Part shown: positions 28,307-36,923 of the stretch, in pieces
How the letters are laid out: each line of letters opens with the position of its first letter
Numbering within the stretch: the stretch's first letter is position 1
Source of the DNA: JAHEKD01 sp965204695
GTDB taxonomy: Bacteria > Pseudomonadota > Gammaproteobacteria > Arenicellales > JAHEKD01
Direction: 5' to 3'
NCBI GenBank assembly: GCA_965204695.1
Contig: OZ242007.1
Coordinates: 558,001 to 622,000, forward strand
Length of the DNA stretch: 64,000 nucleotides
Made by a program: the position numbers and the translations under genes
The notes under the pieces: model-generated
The model's input: only the letters and a program-made list of their open reading frames with translations
Told to the model about the DNA's origin: nothing
The model's database searches: none

Positions 28307-28834
28307 TTACTGAGCAGCCTCTTTGCTCGCTTGATACGCGTTAAGAGTACGCACAAATTTTGACGGTACTTCATTAAGTGTTTGAGCCAGTTTCGTAATA
28401 GGCGCTTGCATAGTACCCATCAGTTTTGCCAACAGCTCTTCGCGTGAAGGTAGTTTTGCCAAGTCAGCGATTTGTTGCGTAGACATTTCAGCACCGTTCA
28501 TGGCACCTACTTTGATTTGCAAAATATCGTTATCTTTGGCGAAATTATTCATCACTTTCGCGACAGCCACTGGGTCTTCCGATGCCGCTAATGCAATAGG
28601 GCCAACGAAATGATCACTCAAGCACTCAAAGTCAGAACCTTCAACAACGCGTTTAGCCAGTGTGTTTTTCAAAATTCGAACATACACACCCGCTTCTCTT
28701 GCTTGCGACCGCAAAGCAGTCATTTGAGCAACGCTGAGGCCACGATATTCAGCCAACACAGCTGCTTGAGCGTTAGACATAGCGTCTGACACTTCCGCAA
28801 CCAGGGCCTTTTTATCCTCTAAATTGAGGGCCAT
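28307..28834 (-). CDS. rplJ: 50S ribosomal protein uL10
   Basis: Base of the L7/L12 stalk; with L12 it represses its own mRNA in E. coli. The 175 residues begin MALNLEDKKALVAEVSDAMS and contain LAEYRGLSVAQMTALRSQAR near 28; the C-terminal helix (about 130-175) is the L12-binding part. A long leader (about 180 nt) lies upstream, as expected for autogenous control. Confidence 0.97.
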   Translation of the reverse strand: MALNLEDKKALVAEVSDAMSNAQAAVLAEYRGLSVAQMTALRSQAREAGVYVRILKNTLAKRVVEGSDFECLSDHFVGPIALAASEDPVAVAKVMNNFAKDNDILQIKVGAMNGAEMSTQQIADLAKLPSREELLAKLMGTMQAPITKLAQTLNEVPSKFVRTLNAYQASKEAAQ

Positions 28835-28844
28835 TTGAGTTACC

Positions 28845-28990
28845 TCCAGTTTGTTTACGGTTGCCCAGTTCAGGAGAGTCCTAGTCAGGGTTCACCGTCT
28901 GCGCAGGATGATCCTATGATCGATTAAACTTCTCTCAGATGAGTTCGGTTCCTGCGGTCTTTGACTTGCCTTACTAAATCACCGAAGTAA
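28845..28990 (-). promoter_or_regulatory. L10 (rplJ) leader, autoregulatory region
   Basis: Untranslated stretch between rplA and rplJ. On the minus strand it contains CCTGCGCAGACGGTGAACCC, a block I recognise from the rplJ leaders of enterobacteria, with several short complementary segments around it (for example AGGACTCTCCT at about 28,872-28,882). The role, binding of the L10-L12 complex, is inferred from position and this block. Confidence 0.6.
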
Positions 28991-29013
28991 TTCAGCCAAG
29001 CACCCAAATCTTT

Positions 29014-29709
29014 CTAAACGTCAATCGTCGTACGATCCACCCGGACACCAGGGCCCATGGTGGTTGAAAGTGTTACGCGACGTAAATATTGGCCTTTTGC
29101 TGCAGCCGGTTTTGCTTTAACCAGAGCGCCCATTAAGGCCAATAAGTTTGACTTAAGTGCATCTTCTGAAAAAGATGCTTTTCCAATGGAAGCATGAATA
29201 ATGCCTCCTTTATCGATCCGAAACTGTACTTGACCGGCTTTTGCATTTTGCACTGCGGTCGTCACATCAGCGGTTACCGTGCCAACTTTTGGATTCGGCA
29301 TTAAGCCACGTGGTCCTAGAATTTGACCAAGCTTGCCAACAACACGCATAGTATCTGGCGTAGCAATCACCATATCAAAATCCATATTGCCTTTTTGCAC
29401 TTCTTCGGCCAGATCATCCAAACCCACCAAATCAGCGCCAGCTTCTTTAGCTTGGTCAGCCGCTTCGCCATCAGCAAAGACAGCTACACGCACGTTCTTA
29501 CCTGTACCACTTGGCATAATTGCAGAGCCGCGTACATTTTGATCAGATTTACGCGCGTTAACACCAAGGTTTACTGAGACATCTACTGATTCATCAAATT
29601 TGGCGCTGGCTGTTTCTTTAACTAAAGTCAGCGCTTCATCAAGCATATAGAACTTTTCATTATCGACTTTTTCTGCCAATGCTTTAGCACGTTTTGTCAT
29701 TTTAGCCAT
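29014..29709 (-). CDS. rplA: 50S ribosomal protein uL1
   Basis: L1 stalk protein at the E site; in E. coli the repressor of the rplKA unit. The 231 residues begin MAKMTKRAKALAEKVDNEKF and hold DMVIATPDTMRVVGKLGQIL and GPRGLMPNPKVGTVT near 130, the family signature. It starts 4 nt after rplK. Confidence 0.98.
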   Translation of the reverse strand: MAKMTKRAKALAEKVDNEKFYMLDEALTLVKETASAKFDESVDVSVNLGVNARKSDQNVRGSAIMPSGTGKNVRVAVFADGEAADQAKEAGADLVGLDDLAEEVQKGNMDFDMVIATPDTMRVVGKLGQILGPRGLMPNPKVGTVTADVTTAVQNAKAGQVQFRIDKGGIIHASIGKASFSEDALKSNLLALMGALVKAKPAAAKGQYLRRVTLSTTMGPGVRVDRTTIDV

Positions 29710-29713
29710 CTAC

Positions 29714-30142
29714 CTATCCCTCCACTTCAATGCCCATACTACGGGCACTTCCAGCAATAATCTTAACTGCCGCATCCATATCGTAAGAACTCAAATCCGG
29801 TTCTTTAGTTTTAGCAATTTCTTCTAACTGAGCACCAGTCACAGTTGCGACTTTATCTCTGTTTGGAACTGAACTGCCTTTGGTAATTCCAACTGCTTTT
29901 TTTAACAAAATCGCAGCCGGTGGAGTTTTCTTGATGAACTTAAAGCTTTTATCGCTGAAAACAGTAATCACAACCGGAATTGGCAAACCTTGCTCCATGC
30001 TTTGAGTTTCAGCATTGAATGCTTTGCAAAATTCCATAATATTGACACCATGTTGTCCCAGTGCAGGTCCTACAGGCGGACTTGGATTAGCCTGTCCTGC
30101 CGGCACTTGCAACTTGATGTATGCATCAATTTTCTTAGCCAT
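29714..30142 (-). CDS. rplK: 50S ribosomal protein uL11
   Basis: GTPase-centre protein, needed for RelA activation in E. coli. The 142 residues include YIKLQVPAGQANPSPPVGPA (about 8-27) with the N-terminal proline-rich switch, and the C-terminal RNA-binding domain ending SARSMGIEVEG. It follows nusG after 64 nt, where E. coli has a promoter; none is clear here. Confidence 0.98.
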   Translation of the reverse strand: MAKKIDAYIKLQVPAGQANPSPPVGPALGQHGVNIMEFCKAFNAETQSMEQGLPIPVVITVFSDKSFKFIKKTPPAAILLKKAVGITKGSSVPNRDKVATVTGAQLEEIAKTKEPDLSSYDMDAAVKIIAGSARSMGIEVEG

Positions 30143-30206
30143 GTTTATCTCCTGACGGGTGCAATCGCTAGTTTTTCGTAGCTCCCCGTATAGTTAATAT
30201 TTAGGT

Positions 30207-30743
30207 TTAGCCTTTTTCGACTTGCCCAAAATCAAGTTCAATCGGTGTTGACCGACCGAAAATTGAAACCGAAACACGCAGTGTCGATTTCTCAAAATTT
30301 ACATCTTCCACGGTACCGTTAAAATCAGCAAACGGCCCATCAACAACTCTAACCACTTCACCGGGTTGAAATGAAAATTTAGGTTTAGGAGCAGCATGCC
30401 CCTCTTCAACCTGAGCCATAATTGCTTGCGCTTCTTTTTCAGAAATGGGCGCAGGCTTTGAGGCTGTCCCACCGACGAATCCGCTGACTCTGGGCACACT
30501 TTTAACCAGGTGCCAGCTATCATCATTCATTTCCATTTCGACCAATACATATCCGGGGAAAAATTTTCGTTCGCTGGTGCGTTTTTGTCCTGCTCTCATT
30601 TCCACCACTTCTTCAACTGGCACCAGAACCTGGCCAAAATATTCTTCCATTCCAGCGCGCTCAATGTGGTCTTTCAAAGATTGTTGAACGTGTTTTTCAT
30701 AACCTGAAAAGGCCTGAATCACATACCAGCGTTTTTTACTCAT
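30207..30743 (-). CDS. nusG: Transcription elongation and antitermination factor NusG
   Basis: Binds RNA polymerase through its N-terminal domain and Rho or S10 through its KOW domain. From the ATG at 30,743 it has 178 residues: MSKKRWYVIQAFSGYEKHVQ at the start, the FFPGYVLVEMEM block near 63 and the KOW domain VVRVVDGPFADFNGTVEDV near 128. A TTG one codon upstream is less likely. It is 30 nt after secE. Confidence 0.98.
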   Translation of the reverse strand: MSKKRWYVIQAFSGYEKHVQQSLKDHIERAGMEEYFGQVLVPVEEVVEMRAGQKRTSERKFFPGYVLVEMEMNDDSWHLVKSVPRVSGFVGGTASKPAPISEKEAQAIMAQVEEGHAAPKPKFSFQPGEVVRVVDGPFADFNGTVEDVNFEKSTLRVSVSIFGRSTPIELDFGQVEKG

Positions 30744-30776
30744 CAATCTTTGCCTTTTAAATATAAAACTTAAGGT

Positions 30777-31121
30777 TTAAACACCTAAAACCATGTCATA
30801 GATGACTTTGACTAACAGTGAATCCACCAACCAGATCAATAATCCGATCAAAATCACCATTACAATGACAATCATAGTTGTTTGAGCTGTTTCTTTTCGA
30901 GTTGGCCAAACAACTTTGCGTATCTCAGTTCTAGAACCCGTAATGAACTTCCAGGCTGCCTGACCAGGGTTTGAAGTTAAAACAATCAATAAACCAGCAA
31001 TAACTCCACCAACGACCATGCCATAACGGATCAATATCGAGATGTCAGGGAACTGATAGAATCCGACCACACCAGCAGCAATGACTGCTAGTGCAATGAG
31101 AATTTTAATTTTATCTAACAC
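30777..31121 (-). CDS. secE: Preprotein translocase subunit SecE
   Basis: Clamps SecY in the inner membrane. The 114 residues give three membrane segments (about 6-22, 32-50 and 83-105), the three-segment form of Gammaproteobacteria, with the conserved SRTEIRKVVWPTRKETAQTT before the last one. The start is a GTG at 31,121, just after tRNA-Trp. Position between tRNA-Trp/tuf and nusG is standard. Confidence 0.97.
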   Translation of the reverse strand: MLDKIKILIALAVIAAGVVGFYQFPDISILIRYGMVVGGVIAGLLIVLTSNPGQAAWKFITGSRTEIRKVVWPTRKETAQTTMIVIVMVILIGLLIWLVDSLLVKVIYDMVLGV

Positions 31122-31142
31122 TTCGTTTTATCAACCTTATCG

Positions 31143-31218
31143 TGGCAGGCCAGGAGGGAATCGAACCCCCAACCTGCGGTTTTGGAGACCGCCGCTCTGC
31201 CAATTGAGCTACTGGCCT
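31143..31218 (-). tRNA. trpT: tRNA-Trp (CCA anticodon)
   Basis: 76 nt with encoded CCA end. On the minus strand it begins AGGCCAGTAGCTCAATTGGC and has the anticodon loop CTCCAAA (CCA), then GGTTCGATTCC in the T arm. It sits between tuf copy 2 and secE and would be cut from their shared transcript. Confidence 0.97.
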
Positions 31219-31275
31219 AAAATGCAGCAAAGCGAGTAAGCCCATCAGCTTACTCGCTGCTATGCAAACTGTTAC

Positions 31276-32466
31276 TTATACAAAAATTTTAGCGACGACA
31301 CCGGCCCCTACCGTTCGGCCACCCTCTCGGATCGCAAACCGTAAACCTTCTTCCATCGCTATCGGGGCAATAAGCTCTACACTCATCTGAACATTATCAC
31401 CCGGCATCACCATCTCAGTCCCACTCGGTAAATCACATGAACCTGTCACGTCCGTCGTACGAAAGTAAAACTGAGGTCTGTAGCCATTGAAAAAGGGTGT
31501 ATGACGACCCCCTTCTTCTTTACTCAAAATATACACTTCCGCCTCAAACTTCGTGTGTGGCGTAATCGAACCCGGCTTGGCCAAGACCTGACCACGCTCA
31601 ATATCTTCTCGTTTGGTCCCGCGCAGTAAAATACCCACGTTATCACCCGCTTCACCTTGGTCTAATAACTTACGGAACATCTCTACACCCGTCACCGTCG
31701 TCTTAGTGGTCTCTCTAATACCCACTATCTCCACTTCTTCACCCACCTTAATCACACCACGCTCTACACGACCTGTCGCTACCGTTCCTCGACCTGAAAT
31801 CGAGAACACATCCTCGACCGGCATTAAGAAAGCACCGTTTACCGCACGTTCTGGCTCCGGAATATAGTTGTCTAACGCCTCCGCCAATTCAACAATTGAA
31901 GCCACACCAATCTCTGATTCTTCACCTTCTAACGCTTTTAACGCACTGCCTTTAATAATCGGCGTGTCATCACCTGGAAATTCGTACTGATCCAACAGCT
32001 CACGCACTTCCATTTCAACCAATTCCAACAACTCTTCGTCGTCAACCATATCGGCTTTGTTCAAAAACACCACAATATGCGGTACACCTACCTGACGGGC
32101 CAATAGAATGTGCTCACGGGTTTGAGGCATCGGGCCATCTGCTGCGGATACCACTAATACCGCACCGTCCATCTGGGCTGCACCCGTAATCATGTTCTTG
32201 ACATAATCCGCGTGACCCGGACAGTCTACGTGCGCATAGTGACGGCCTGCAGTTTCGTATTCAACGTGTGAAGAGGCTATCGTGATACCACGTTCTTTTT
32301 CTTCCGGTGCATTGTCAATCTGATCAAAGGCCGTGGCACTACCACCGTATTTCTCCGATAACACCTTCGTCATCGCCGCCGTTAACGTCGTCTTACCGTG
32401 ATCTACGTGACCTATCGTGCCTACATTGACATGTGGCTTGGTGCGTTGAAATTTTTCCTTAGACAT
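31276..32466 (-). CDS. tuf: Elongation factor Tu, copy 2
   Basis: Same 396-residue protein as at 14,679-15,869, with the same GTPase motifs (GHVDHGKTTL, DCPGHADYVKNM, NKADM). It lies between four tRNA genes and tRNA-Trp, the tufB position of Gammaproteobacteria. In all stretches compared the DNA equals copy 1, and identity continues about nine bases upstream of the ATG (CTATATA) before the flanks differ, which points to gene conversion. Confidence 0.99.
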   Translation of the reverse strand: MSKEKFQRTKPHVNVGTIGHVDHGKTTLTAAMTKVLSEKYGGSATAFDQIDNAPEEKERGITIASSHVEYETAGRHYAHVDCPGHADYVKNMITGAAQMDGAVLVVSAADGPMPQTREHILLARQVGVPHIVVFLNKADMVDDEELLELVEMEVRELLDQYEFPGDDTPIIKGSALKALEGEESEIGVASIVELAEALDNYIPEPERAVNGAFLMPVEDVFSISGRGTVATGRVERGVIKVGEEVEIVGIRETTKTTVTGVEMFRKLLDQGEAGDNVGILLRGTKREDIERGQVLAKPGSITPHTKFEAEVYILSKEEGGRHTPFFNGYRPQFYFRTTDVTGSCDLPSGTEMVMPGDNVQMSVELIAPIAMEEGLRFAIREGGRTVGAGVVAKIFV

Positions 32467-32509
32467 CTATATAGTCCTCTTCAAATTACTAAACAAAATC
32501 TTAAACTTT

Positions 32510-32585
<76 letters not shown>

Positions 32586-32629
32586 TTAACAAATAGCACA
32601 ATCTGCAAAGCTCTTGCCTTCTCATAAGC

Positions 32630-32703
<74 letters not shown>

Positions 32704-32764
32704 CTGTTATGGCTTTTTCCTAATCCCTTCTCTCTAACTGTGTCAATGCACGTCTGACACCGAG

Positions 32765-32850
32765 TGGTGGAGGGAGAAGGATTCGAACCTTCGAAGGCAT
32801 AGCCAGCAGATTTACAGTCTGCCCCCTTTGACCGCTCGGGAATCCCTCCC
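32765..32850 (-). tRNA. tyrU: tRNA-Tyr (GTA anticodon)
   Basis: 86 nt including CCA, with a long variable arm. The minus strand starts GGGAGGGATTCCCGAGCGGT, has the anticodon loop CTGTAAA (GTA) and ends TCCCTCCACCA. Confidence 0.97.
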
Positions 32851-32940
32851 GATGTCGCAAACGCGCGATTTTCTTACTTAACAAGGGATTTGTCAACCGG
32901 CAAACCCCTTGTTTTTACTAGCATAATTCCTAAAAAATGC

Positions 32941-33016
32941 TGGAGCCCGCTGACGGATTCGAACCCCCGACCTGCTGATTACAAATCAGCTGCTCTACCG
33001 ACTGAGCTAAGCGGGC
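32941..33016 (-). tRNA. thrU: tRNA-Thr (TGT anticodon)
   Basis: 76 nt including CCA. The minus strand starts GCCCGCTTAGCTCAGTCGGT, with the anticodon stem-loop GCTGA-TTTGTAA-TCAGC. It is first in the block Thr-Tyr-Gly-Thr-tuf, the same order as E. coli thrU-tyrU-glyT-thrT-tufB. Confidence 0.97.
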
Positions 33017-33028
33017 TAAGGGGCCGGT

Positions 33029-33057
33029 ATTTTAGGGAATAGTTAGGCAAACATCAA
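33029..33057 (-). promoter_or_regulatory. Promoter of the tRNA-tuf-secE-nusG unit
   Basis: Minus strand: TTGATG (33,052-33,057), 17-nt spacer, TAAAAT (33,029-33,034), then ACCGGCCCC, a GC-rich discriminator as in stringently controlled promoters. It lies 13 nt upstream of the first tRNA. Confidence 0.75.
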
Positions 33058-33222
33058 TCAAAACTGGCCTTATGATTGTGTTTTTATGAACGAATCGGAT
33101 AGATGATGGTTAAATTGCCAATAAAAGCTGAATTTACAGCCATTTCTATAGTTTTACTCTTAATTAATCCGATGTGCATTGAAATCAGAAGGCCACACAA
33201 CGACCGTTAATCACCCCACCTG

Positions 33223-33243
33223 TCCTCCCCTCAGAGGGGAGGA
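33223..33243. terminator. GC-rich hairpin after the carnitine operon
   Basis: A perfect 9-bp stem (TCCTCCCCT at 33,223-33,231 with AGGGGAGGA at 33,235-33,243) with a CAG loop. It stands about 30 nt past the stop of the last operon gene. There is no T-run, so it may be an mRNA-end hairpin or a dispersed palindrome instead of a classic terminator. The rest of the 33,058-33,271 spacer shows nothing else I can name. Confidence 0.5.
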
Positions 33244-33271
33244 ACCTGTTCTAAAAATTAGAGGAAATACT

Positions 33272-34054
33272 TTAACGCCCTTTCCATTGTGGTTTGCGCT
33301 TTTCAGCAAAAGCTTTGGCACCTTCAAGCTGGTCTTCACTCGTATAAAGTGTGGCAACAGTTTTAAGTGTATGTTGATTAGCCATATCCAGGGTTTCCTG
33401 AAAATTACGATCTTCCGCTTCCCTGACGGTTTCCTTGATTGCTGCATAAACCAACGGTGGACCTTCAGAAAGTAGCTGGGCGACTTCCCTTGCCCGCTCC
33501 ATCAATTTGTCGGCTGCTACGATTTCATTGATCAACCCCCAATGTTTGGCTTCCTCAACGTCCATCCAGCGGCCAGTAAATAATAATTCCATTGCAATGT
33601 GATAAGGAATTCTTTTGGGTAACTTAATTGTTGCTGCATCAGCCAATGTACCAGAATTTATTTCTGGAAGCGCAAAGCTTGCATGTTCAGCAGCGATAAT
33701 AATGTCCGCAGATATCATTAACTCAAAACCGCCTCCACAAGCAATACCGTTGACAGCTGCAATGATAGGTTTATTTAAGTCTGGCAATTCTTGAATTCCG
33801 CCAAACCCTCCTACTCCATAATCTGAGTCCGGCGCCTCACCATCAGCAGCTGCTTTTAAATCCCAACCCGGACAAAAGAATTTTTCACCGCCACCAGTAA
33901 TAATCGCTACCCGCATTTGTGGATCATCACGAAATTCGGCGAACACCTCACCCATAAGTTTACTGGTTGGTGCATCAATCGCATTGGCTTTGGGACGATT
34001 CAAAGTCACTTCTAGAATCGAACCGTTCTTTTCAACGTTTAAAGGTGACTGCAT
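33272..34054 (-). CDS. caiD: CaiD-like crotonobetainyl-CoA hydratase (carnitinyl-CoA dehydratase)
   Basis: Enoyl-CoA hydratase of the crotonase fold that should interconvert crotonobetainyl-CoA and L-carnitinyl-CoA. The 260 residues share long blocks with E. coli CaiD: LNRPKANAIDAPTS near 19, VAIITGGGEKFF near 50, GWDLKAAADGEAPDSD near 64, and the closing AFAEKRKPQWKGR. The oxyanion-hole loop NGIACGGGFEL and the LPE glutamate are kept, while the following segment (SGTLADAATIKLPKR) differs from CaiD. The ATG at 34,054 is chosen because a GGAG lies seven bases upstream. Last gene of the operon; substrate is inferred from similarity and neighbours. Confidence 0.85.
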   Translation of the reverse strand: MQSPLNVEKNGSILEVTLNRPKANAIDAPTSKLMGEVFAEFRDDPQMRVAIITGGGEKFFCPGWDLKAAADGEAPDSDYGVGGFGGIQELPDLNKPIIAAVNGIACGGGFELMISADIIIAAEHASFALPEINSGTLADAATIKLPKRIPYHIAMELLFTGRWMDVEEAKHWGLINEIVAADKLMERAREVAQLLSEGPPLVYAAIKETVREAEDRNFQETLDMANQHTLKTVATLYTSEDQLEGAKAFAEKRKPQWKGR

Positions 34055-34067
34055 CACGCATCTCCGA

Positions 34068-34748
34068 TTAAGTCTGGTTGGAATTGGATAAAACCCAGCA
34101 TTTCACTGGTTGGTCGAGTCGATAACCATCTTCAGTTTGTGTCTGTTCGAATTGTGACTTAACTTGTTGATTATAAACGTCTTCGAGTTCATATCGATCA
34201 AGTGAATAACGCATCATTTCATCAATAAAGGCCTCAAAACTGCTAAAGTTATCACTGACCTGATAAGTAAATTCCTGACACTGGCTAAACAGCTCTCTAG
34301 CAACTTGATCGATAGCCTGCTTGGCCTGTTCACGTATGGGCGTTTCATCCAAAAACAGTTCACAGACATCTTGGTAACTGCCCTGTGCGATAGGTTCAGC
34401 TATGTATAATGTTCCGTTGTCTTTTAACACCCTTTTTGCTTCTAGTAATGCGTCTCTCATCGACTCAGTTGGAACATGATGTAATGAATATATAAAAACA
34501 ATGATATCAGCCCAATCATCTTCTATTTCGAGCTTTTCGGCTCCACCATTTTGGATTTTGAAACCGGGCGTCTCAAGCTCGCTTATTTTCCAGGATTCAA
34601 GATTAGGTTCAATACCAATTACATCAGCTCCTTGTTTTACTAATTCTTTTGCCTTGCTGCCATCACCGCAGCCAATATCAACGACATTCTTGCCTTTAAA
34701 ATCAACAGTTTCAAATAATACTTCGAGATCTGAATCATATTGCTTCAT
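34068..34748 (-). CDS. SAM-dependent methyltransferase of unknown substrate
   Basis: A class I methyltransferase of 226 residues. Motif I is VVDIGCGDGSKAKEL (about 20-34), followed by the acidic IGIEPN (about 44-49) that should bind the SAM ribose, and DIIVFIYSLHHVP (about 83-95) as motif IV. The fold resembles the Methyltransf_11/25 group. Its ATG shares a base with the stop of the upstream acyl-CoA ligase gene, so it is tightly coupled to the carnitine operon. No known carnitine pathway step needs a methyltransferase, so the role is open; it might act on a trimethylammonium intermediate or be an accessory enzyme. Confidence 0.75.
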   Translation of the reverse strand: MKQYDSDLEVLFETVDFKGKNVVDIGCGDGSKAKELVKQGADVIGIEPNLESWKISELETPGFKIQNGGAEKLEIEDDWADIIVFIYSLHHVPTESMRDALLEAKRVLKDNGTLYIAEPIAQGSYQDVCELFLDETPIREQAKQAIDQVARELFSQCQEFTYQVSDNFSSFEAFIDEMMRYSLDRYELEDVYNQQVKSQFEQTQTEDGYRLDQPVKCWVLSNSNQT

Positions 34749-36793
34749 TAGTCATTAATCCTAATTAACGCATCGGCCGCAAATACACTTCCATCTTTAC
34801 AGACCATCATCGGATTAATATCCATTTCAATTAATAAATTCTGCTGATCAATAACGAACCGTTGGATATTCATAATTGTCTCGATGAGTAGTTTAGTATT
34901 AATAACCGGCCGATTGCGATAGCCATTCAATAATCGGACAATTCTTAGCTTACTGATGGCCTGTTGAATCTCTTCATGACTGAAAGGAAATAAGACAATG
35001 ACCGTATCTTTTAATAATTCGGTGTAGATTCCTCCTGCACCAATGACCAGATAAAGTCCAACGATTGGGTCTCGGTTGACGCCAATAATTAACTCGATTT
35101 CGTGGTCCAGAATCATCTTTTCAACCAAAAACTGATCTGAATGTGCAGATAACTCATCAACGGCTTGCTCGACTTGTGAAGCATTGGCAAGGTTAAGTTT
35201 GACTGCACCCAGTTCAGTTTTATGCGCCAATTTATCGCCTACAGCTTTAATAACTACCGGAAACCCTATTTTCGATGAGACTTCGACTGATTCCTGCTTG
35301 CAAGAACATAAACCAGACTCCGCTATGGGTATAGCGAACTCGGCTAATTTCAGTTTGGACTTGTATTCATCCAAGGTTCTGGTCAAAGCCTTTACATTTT
35401 GCTGATTTTTAAGAGGGTTATAAGGCTTAACCTCAGCATTGATTTTGCTAGCCGCCTCAATAGCTGCCAATGCATTTTCAATACCACAAAACGGGACGAT
35501 ATTATGTTCAAGTAAATTTTCGGCAATGCGTTCAGGCATGGCTTCAACTAAAGATGCCAGAATCGCGCTTTTAGAATTTGTTTGCGCTGCAGACGATTGC
35601 CAAGCGGCCAAAGTGACATCCCAATCATCGAGATCACAACGATCTTCCCTGGGAAAATCCATGACTAACACATTCATGGTAAACCCTGACTTCATGACCT
35701 CACTGAATGTGGCTGTCAATCGGTCGAAATTCGCCCAATCGAAGGTATGGTAATCAAACGGGTTACTGATACTCACCAAATCATGGACGGTGGGCCGAAT
35801 CCGTTCAATATCCTGATCGCTAAAGTCTCGAAAATCGATCTCAAAATTTTCTGCAGCATCACTGATTAAGGAAGCTTCGCCGCCAGAGCAACTCAGGCTG
35901 ACCAAATCATTTTTTGGTAAAGCCCCGCAGACATGCAACAACTTTAAGGTTTCAAGAAATTCTTCTAGTGAATCAACACGGGCTATACCTAAGCGCTCAA
36001 ATAAAGCATTCATGACTTTATCATTACTGGATAGTGAAGCCGTATGACTCATGGTAATGGCTGCACCTTTTGCAGACTTGCCCGTTTTTACTACAACTAC
36101 TGGTTTTTTGTGCTGATGTGCAATCTGAATGGCCTCACAAAATTTATATATATCGTCCAGCCCTTCGATGTGAAGGCCAATAGCCGTAACACGATCATCC
36201 TGACACAGCTGGATAATCATATCTGACATACCCACCATGGCCTGGTTACCCAACGCAATCATATAAGCAATGGGCGTAGCTCGCATATTCATGGTTAAAT
36301 TGATCGCGATATTGCTGGACTGCATCAAAATCGCCACGCCAGACTCAACCCGTTTGCCGCCATGTTGATCGGGCCACAGCAATGCCCCATCTAAATAGTT
36401 TATGAAACCATAACAGTTTGGTCCTAGTACTGGCATGTCTCCAGCAGCACTGAGTAATTGCTCAGTAAGATCAGTATCACCGGTCTCATTAAAGCCTGAG
36501 GCATAACAAACAGCCCCACCAGCACCAATCTGGCTGAGTTGATCGACTATTTCTATGGTTTGGTGACGATTTACACCGATAAAACTCACATCCGGTGTCG
36601 CTGGTAAATCATCTACAGTTCGATAACAGGTTCGCCCTTGTAATTGCTCACGTCTTGGATGTACAGGCCAGATCTCACCTTGATAACCCATTTTGTCACA
36701 CTGTTTGGCTACAGCTTCAGCAAAATGGCCACCGAATACAGCAATGGACTTGGGTTGTAAGACGCGGCTGAGATTTTTTGAGAGATTTGCCAT
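34748..36793 (-). CDS. NDP-forming acyl-CoA ligase (acetate-CoA ligase family)
   Basis: Fused alpha-beta acyl-CoA synthetase that uses ATP and CoA through a phosphohistidine. The 681 residues comprise a CoA-binding domain (about 8-135, with LGPNCYGFIN near 123), the succinyl-CoA ligase-like domains with the phosphorylatable His in MSHTASLSSND (H250), and a C-terminal ATP-grasp domain (about 470-681, with GFPVVIKAVGDKLAHKTELG). Next to carnitine genes it probably activates gamma-butyrobetaine, crotonobetaine or carnitine. It ends one base inside the methyltransferase gene and is 130 nt after the acyl-CoA dehydrogenase gene. Substrate is inferred. Confidence 0.85.
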   Translation of the reverse strand: MANLSKNLSRVLQPKSIAVFGGHFAEAVAKQCDKMGYQGEIWPVHPRREQLQGRTCYRTVDDLPATPDVSFIGVNRHQTIEIVDQLSQIGAGGAVCYASGFNETGDTDLTEQLLSAAGDMPVLGPNCYGFINYLDGALLWPDQHGGKRVESGVAILMQSSNIAINLTMNMRATPIAYMIALGNQAMVGMSDMIIQLCQDDRVTAIGLHIEGLDDIYKFCEAIQIAHQHKKPVVVVKTGKSAKGAAITMSHTASLSSNDKVMNALFERLGIARVDSLEEFLETLKLLHVCGALPKNDLVSLSCSGGEASLISDAAENFEIDFRDFSDQDIERIRPTVHDLVSISNPFDYHTFDWANFDRLTATFSEVMKSGFTMNVLVMDFPREDRCDLDDWDVTLAAWQSSAAQTNSKSAILASLVEAMPERIAENLLEHNIVPFCGIENALAAIEAASKINAEVKPYNPLKNQQNVKALTRTLDEYKSKLKLAEFAIPIAESGLCSCKQESVEVSSKIGFPVVIKAVGDKLAHKTELGAVKLNLANASQVEQAVDELSAHSDQFLVEKMILDHEIELIIGVNRDPIVGLYLVIGAGGIYTELLKDTVIVLFPFSHEEIQQAISKLRIVRLLNGYRNRPVINTKLLIETIMNIQRFVIDQQNLLIEMDINPMMVCKDGSVFAADALIRIND

Positions 36794-36867
36794 TAAGTTA
36801 AGAGCTCACTACGTCCAGTTTTATATAGAGGGCCATACTTTTAAAGGTCCGTAAAAATTATGGAGAT

Positions 36868-36888
36868 GCCGGATCGAGTCCGGCATGA
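36868..36888. repeat. Intergenic palindrome ATGCCGGA-TCGAG-TCCGGCAT
   Basis: A perfect 8-bp stem with a 5-nt loop in the 130-nt gap between the acyl-CoA dehydrogenase and ligase genes. The surrounding GGAGATGCCGGATCGAG-type sequence resembles dispersed intergenic palindromes of other Proteobacteria. No second copy was found in the window. It could shape mRNA stability within the operon. Confidence 0.6.
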
Positions 36889-36923
36889 CCAATAATGTAG
36901 TTCTCACTATTCGCTCTCCATTA

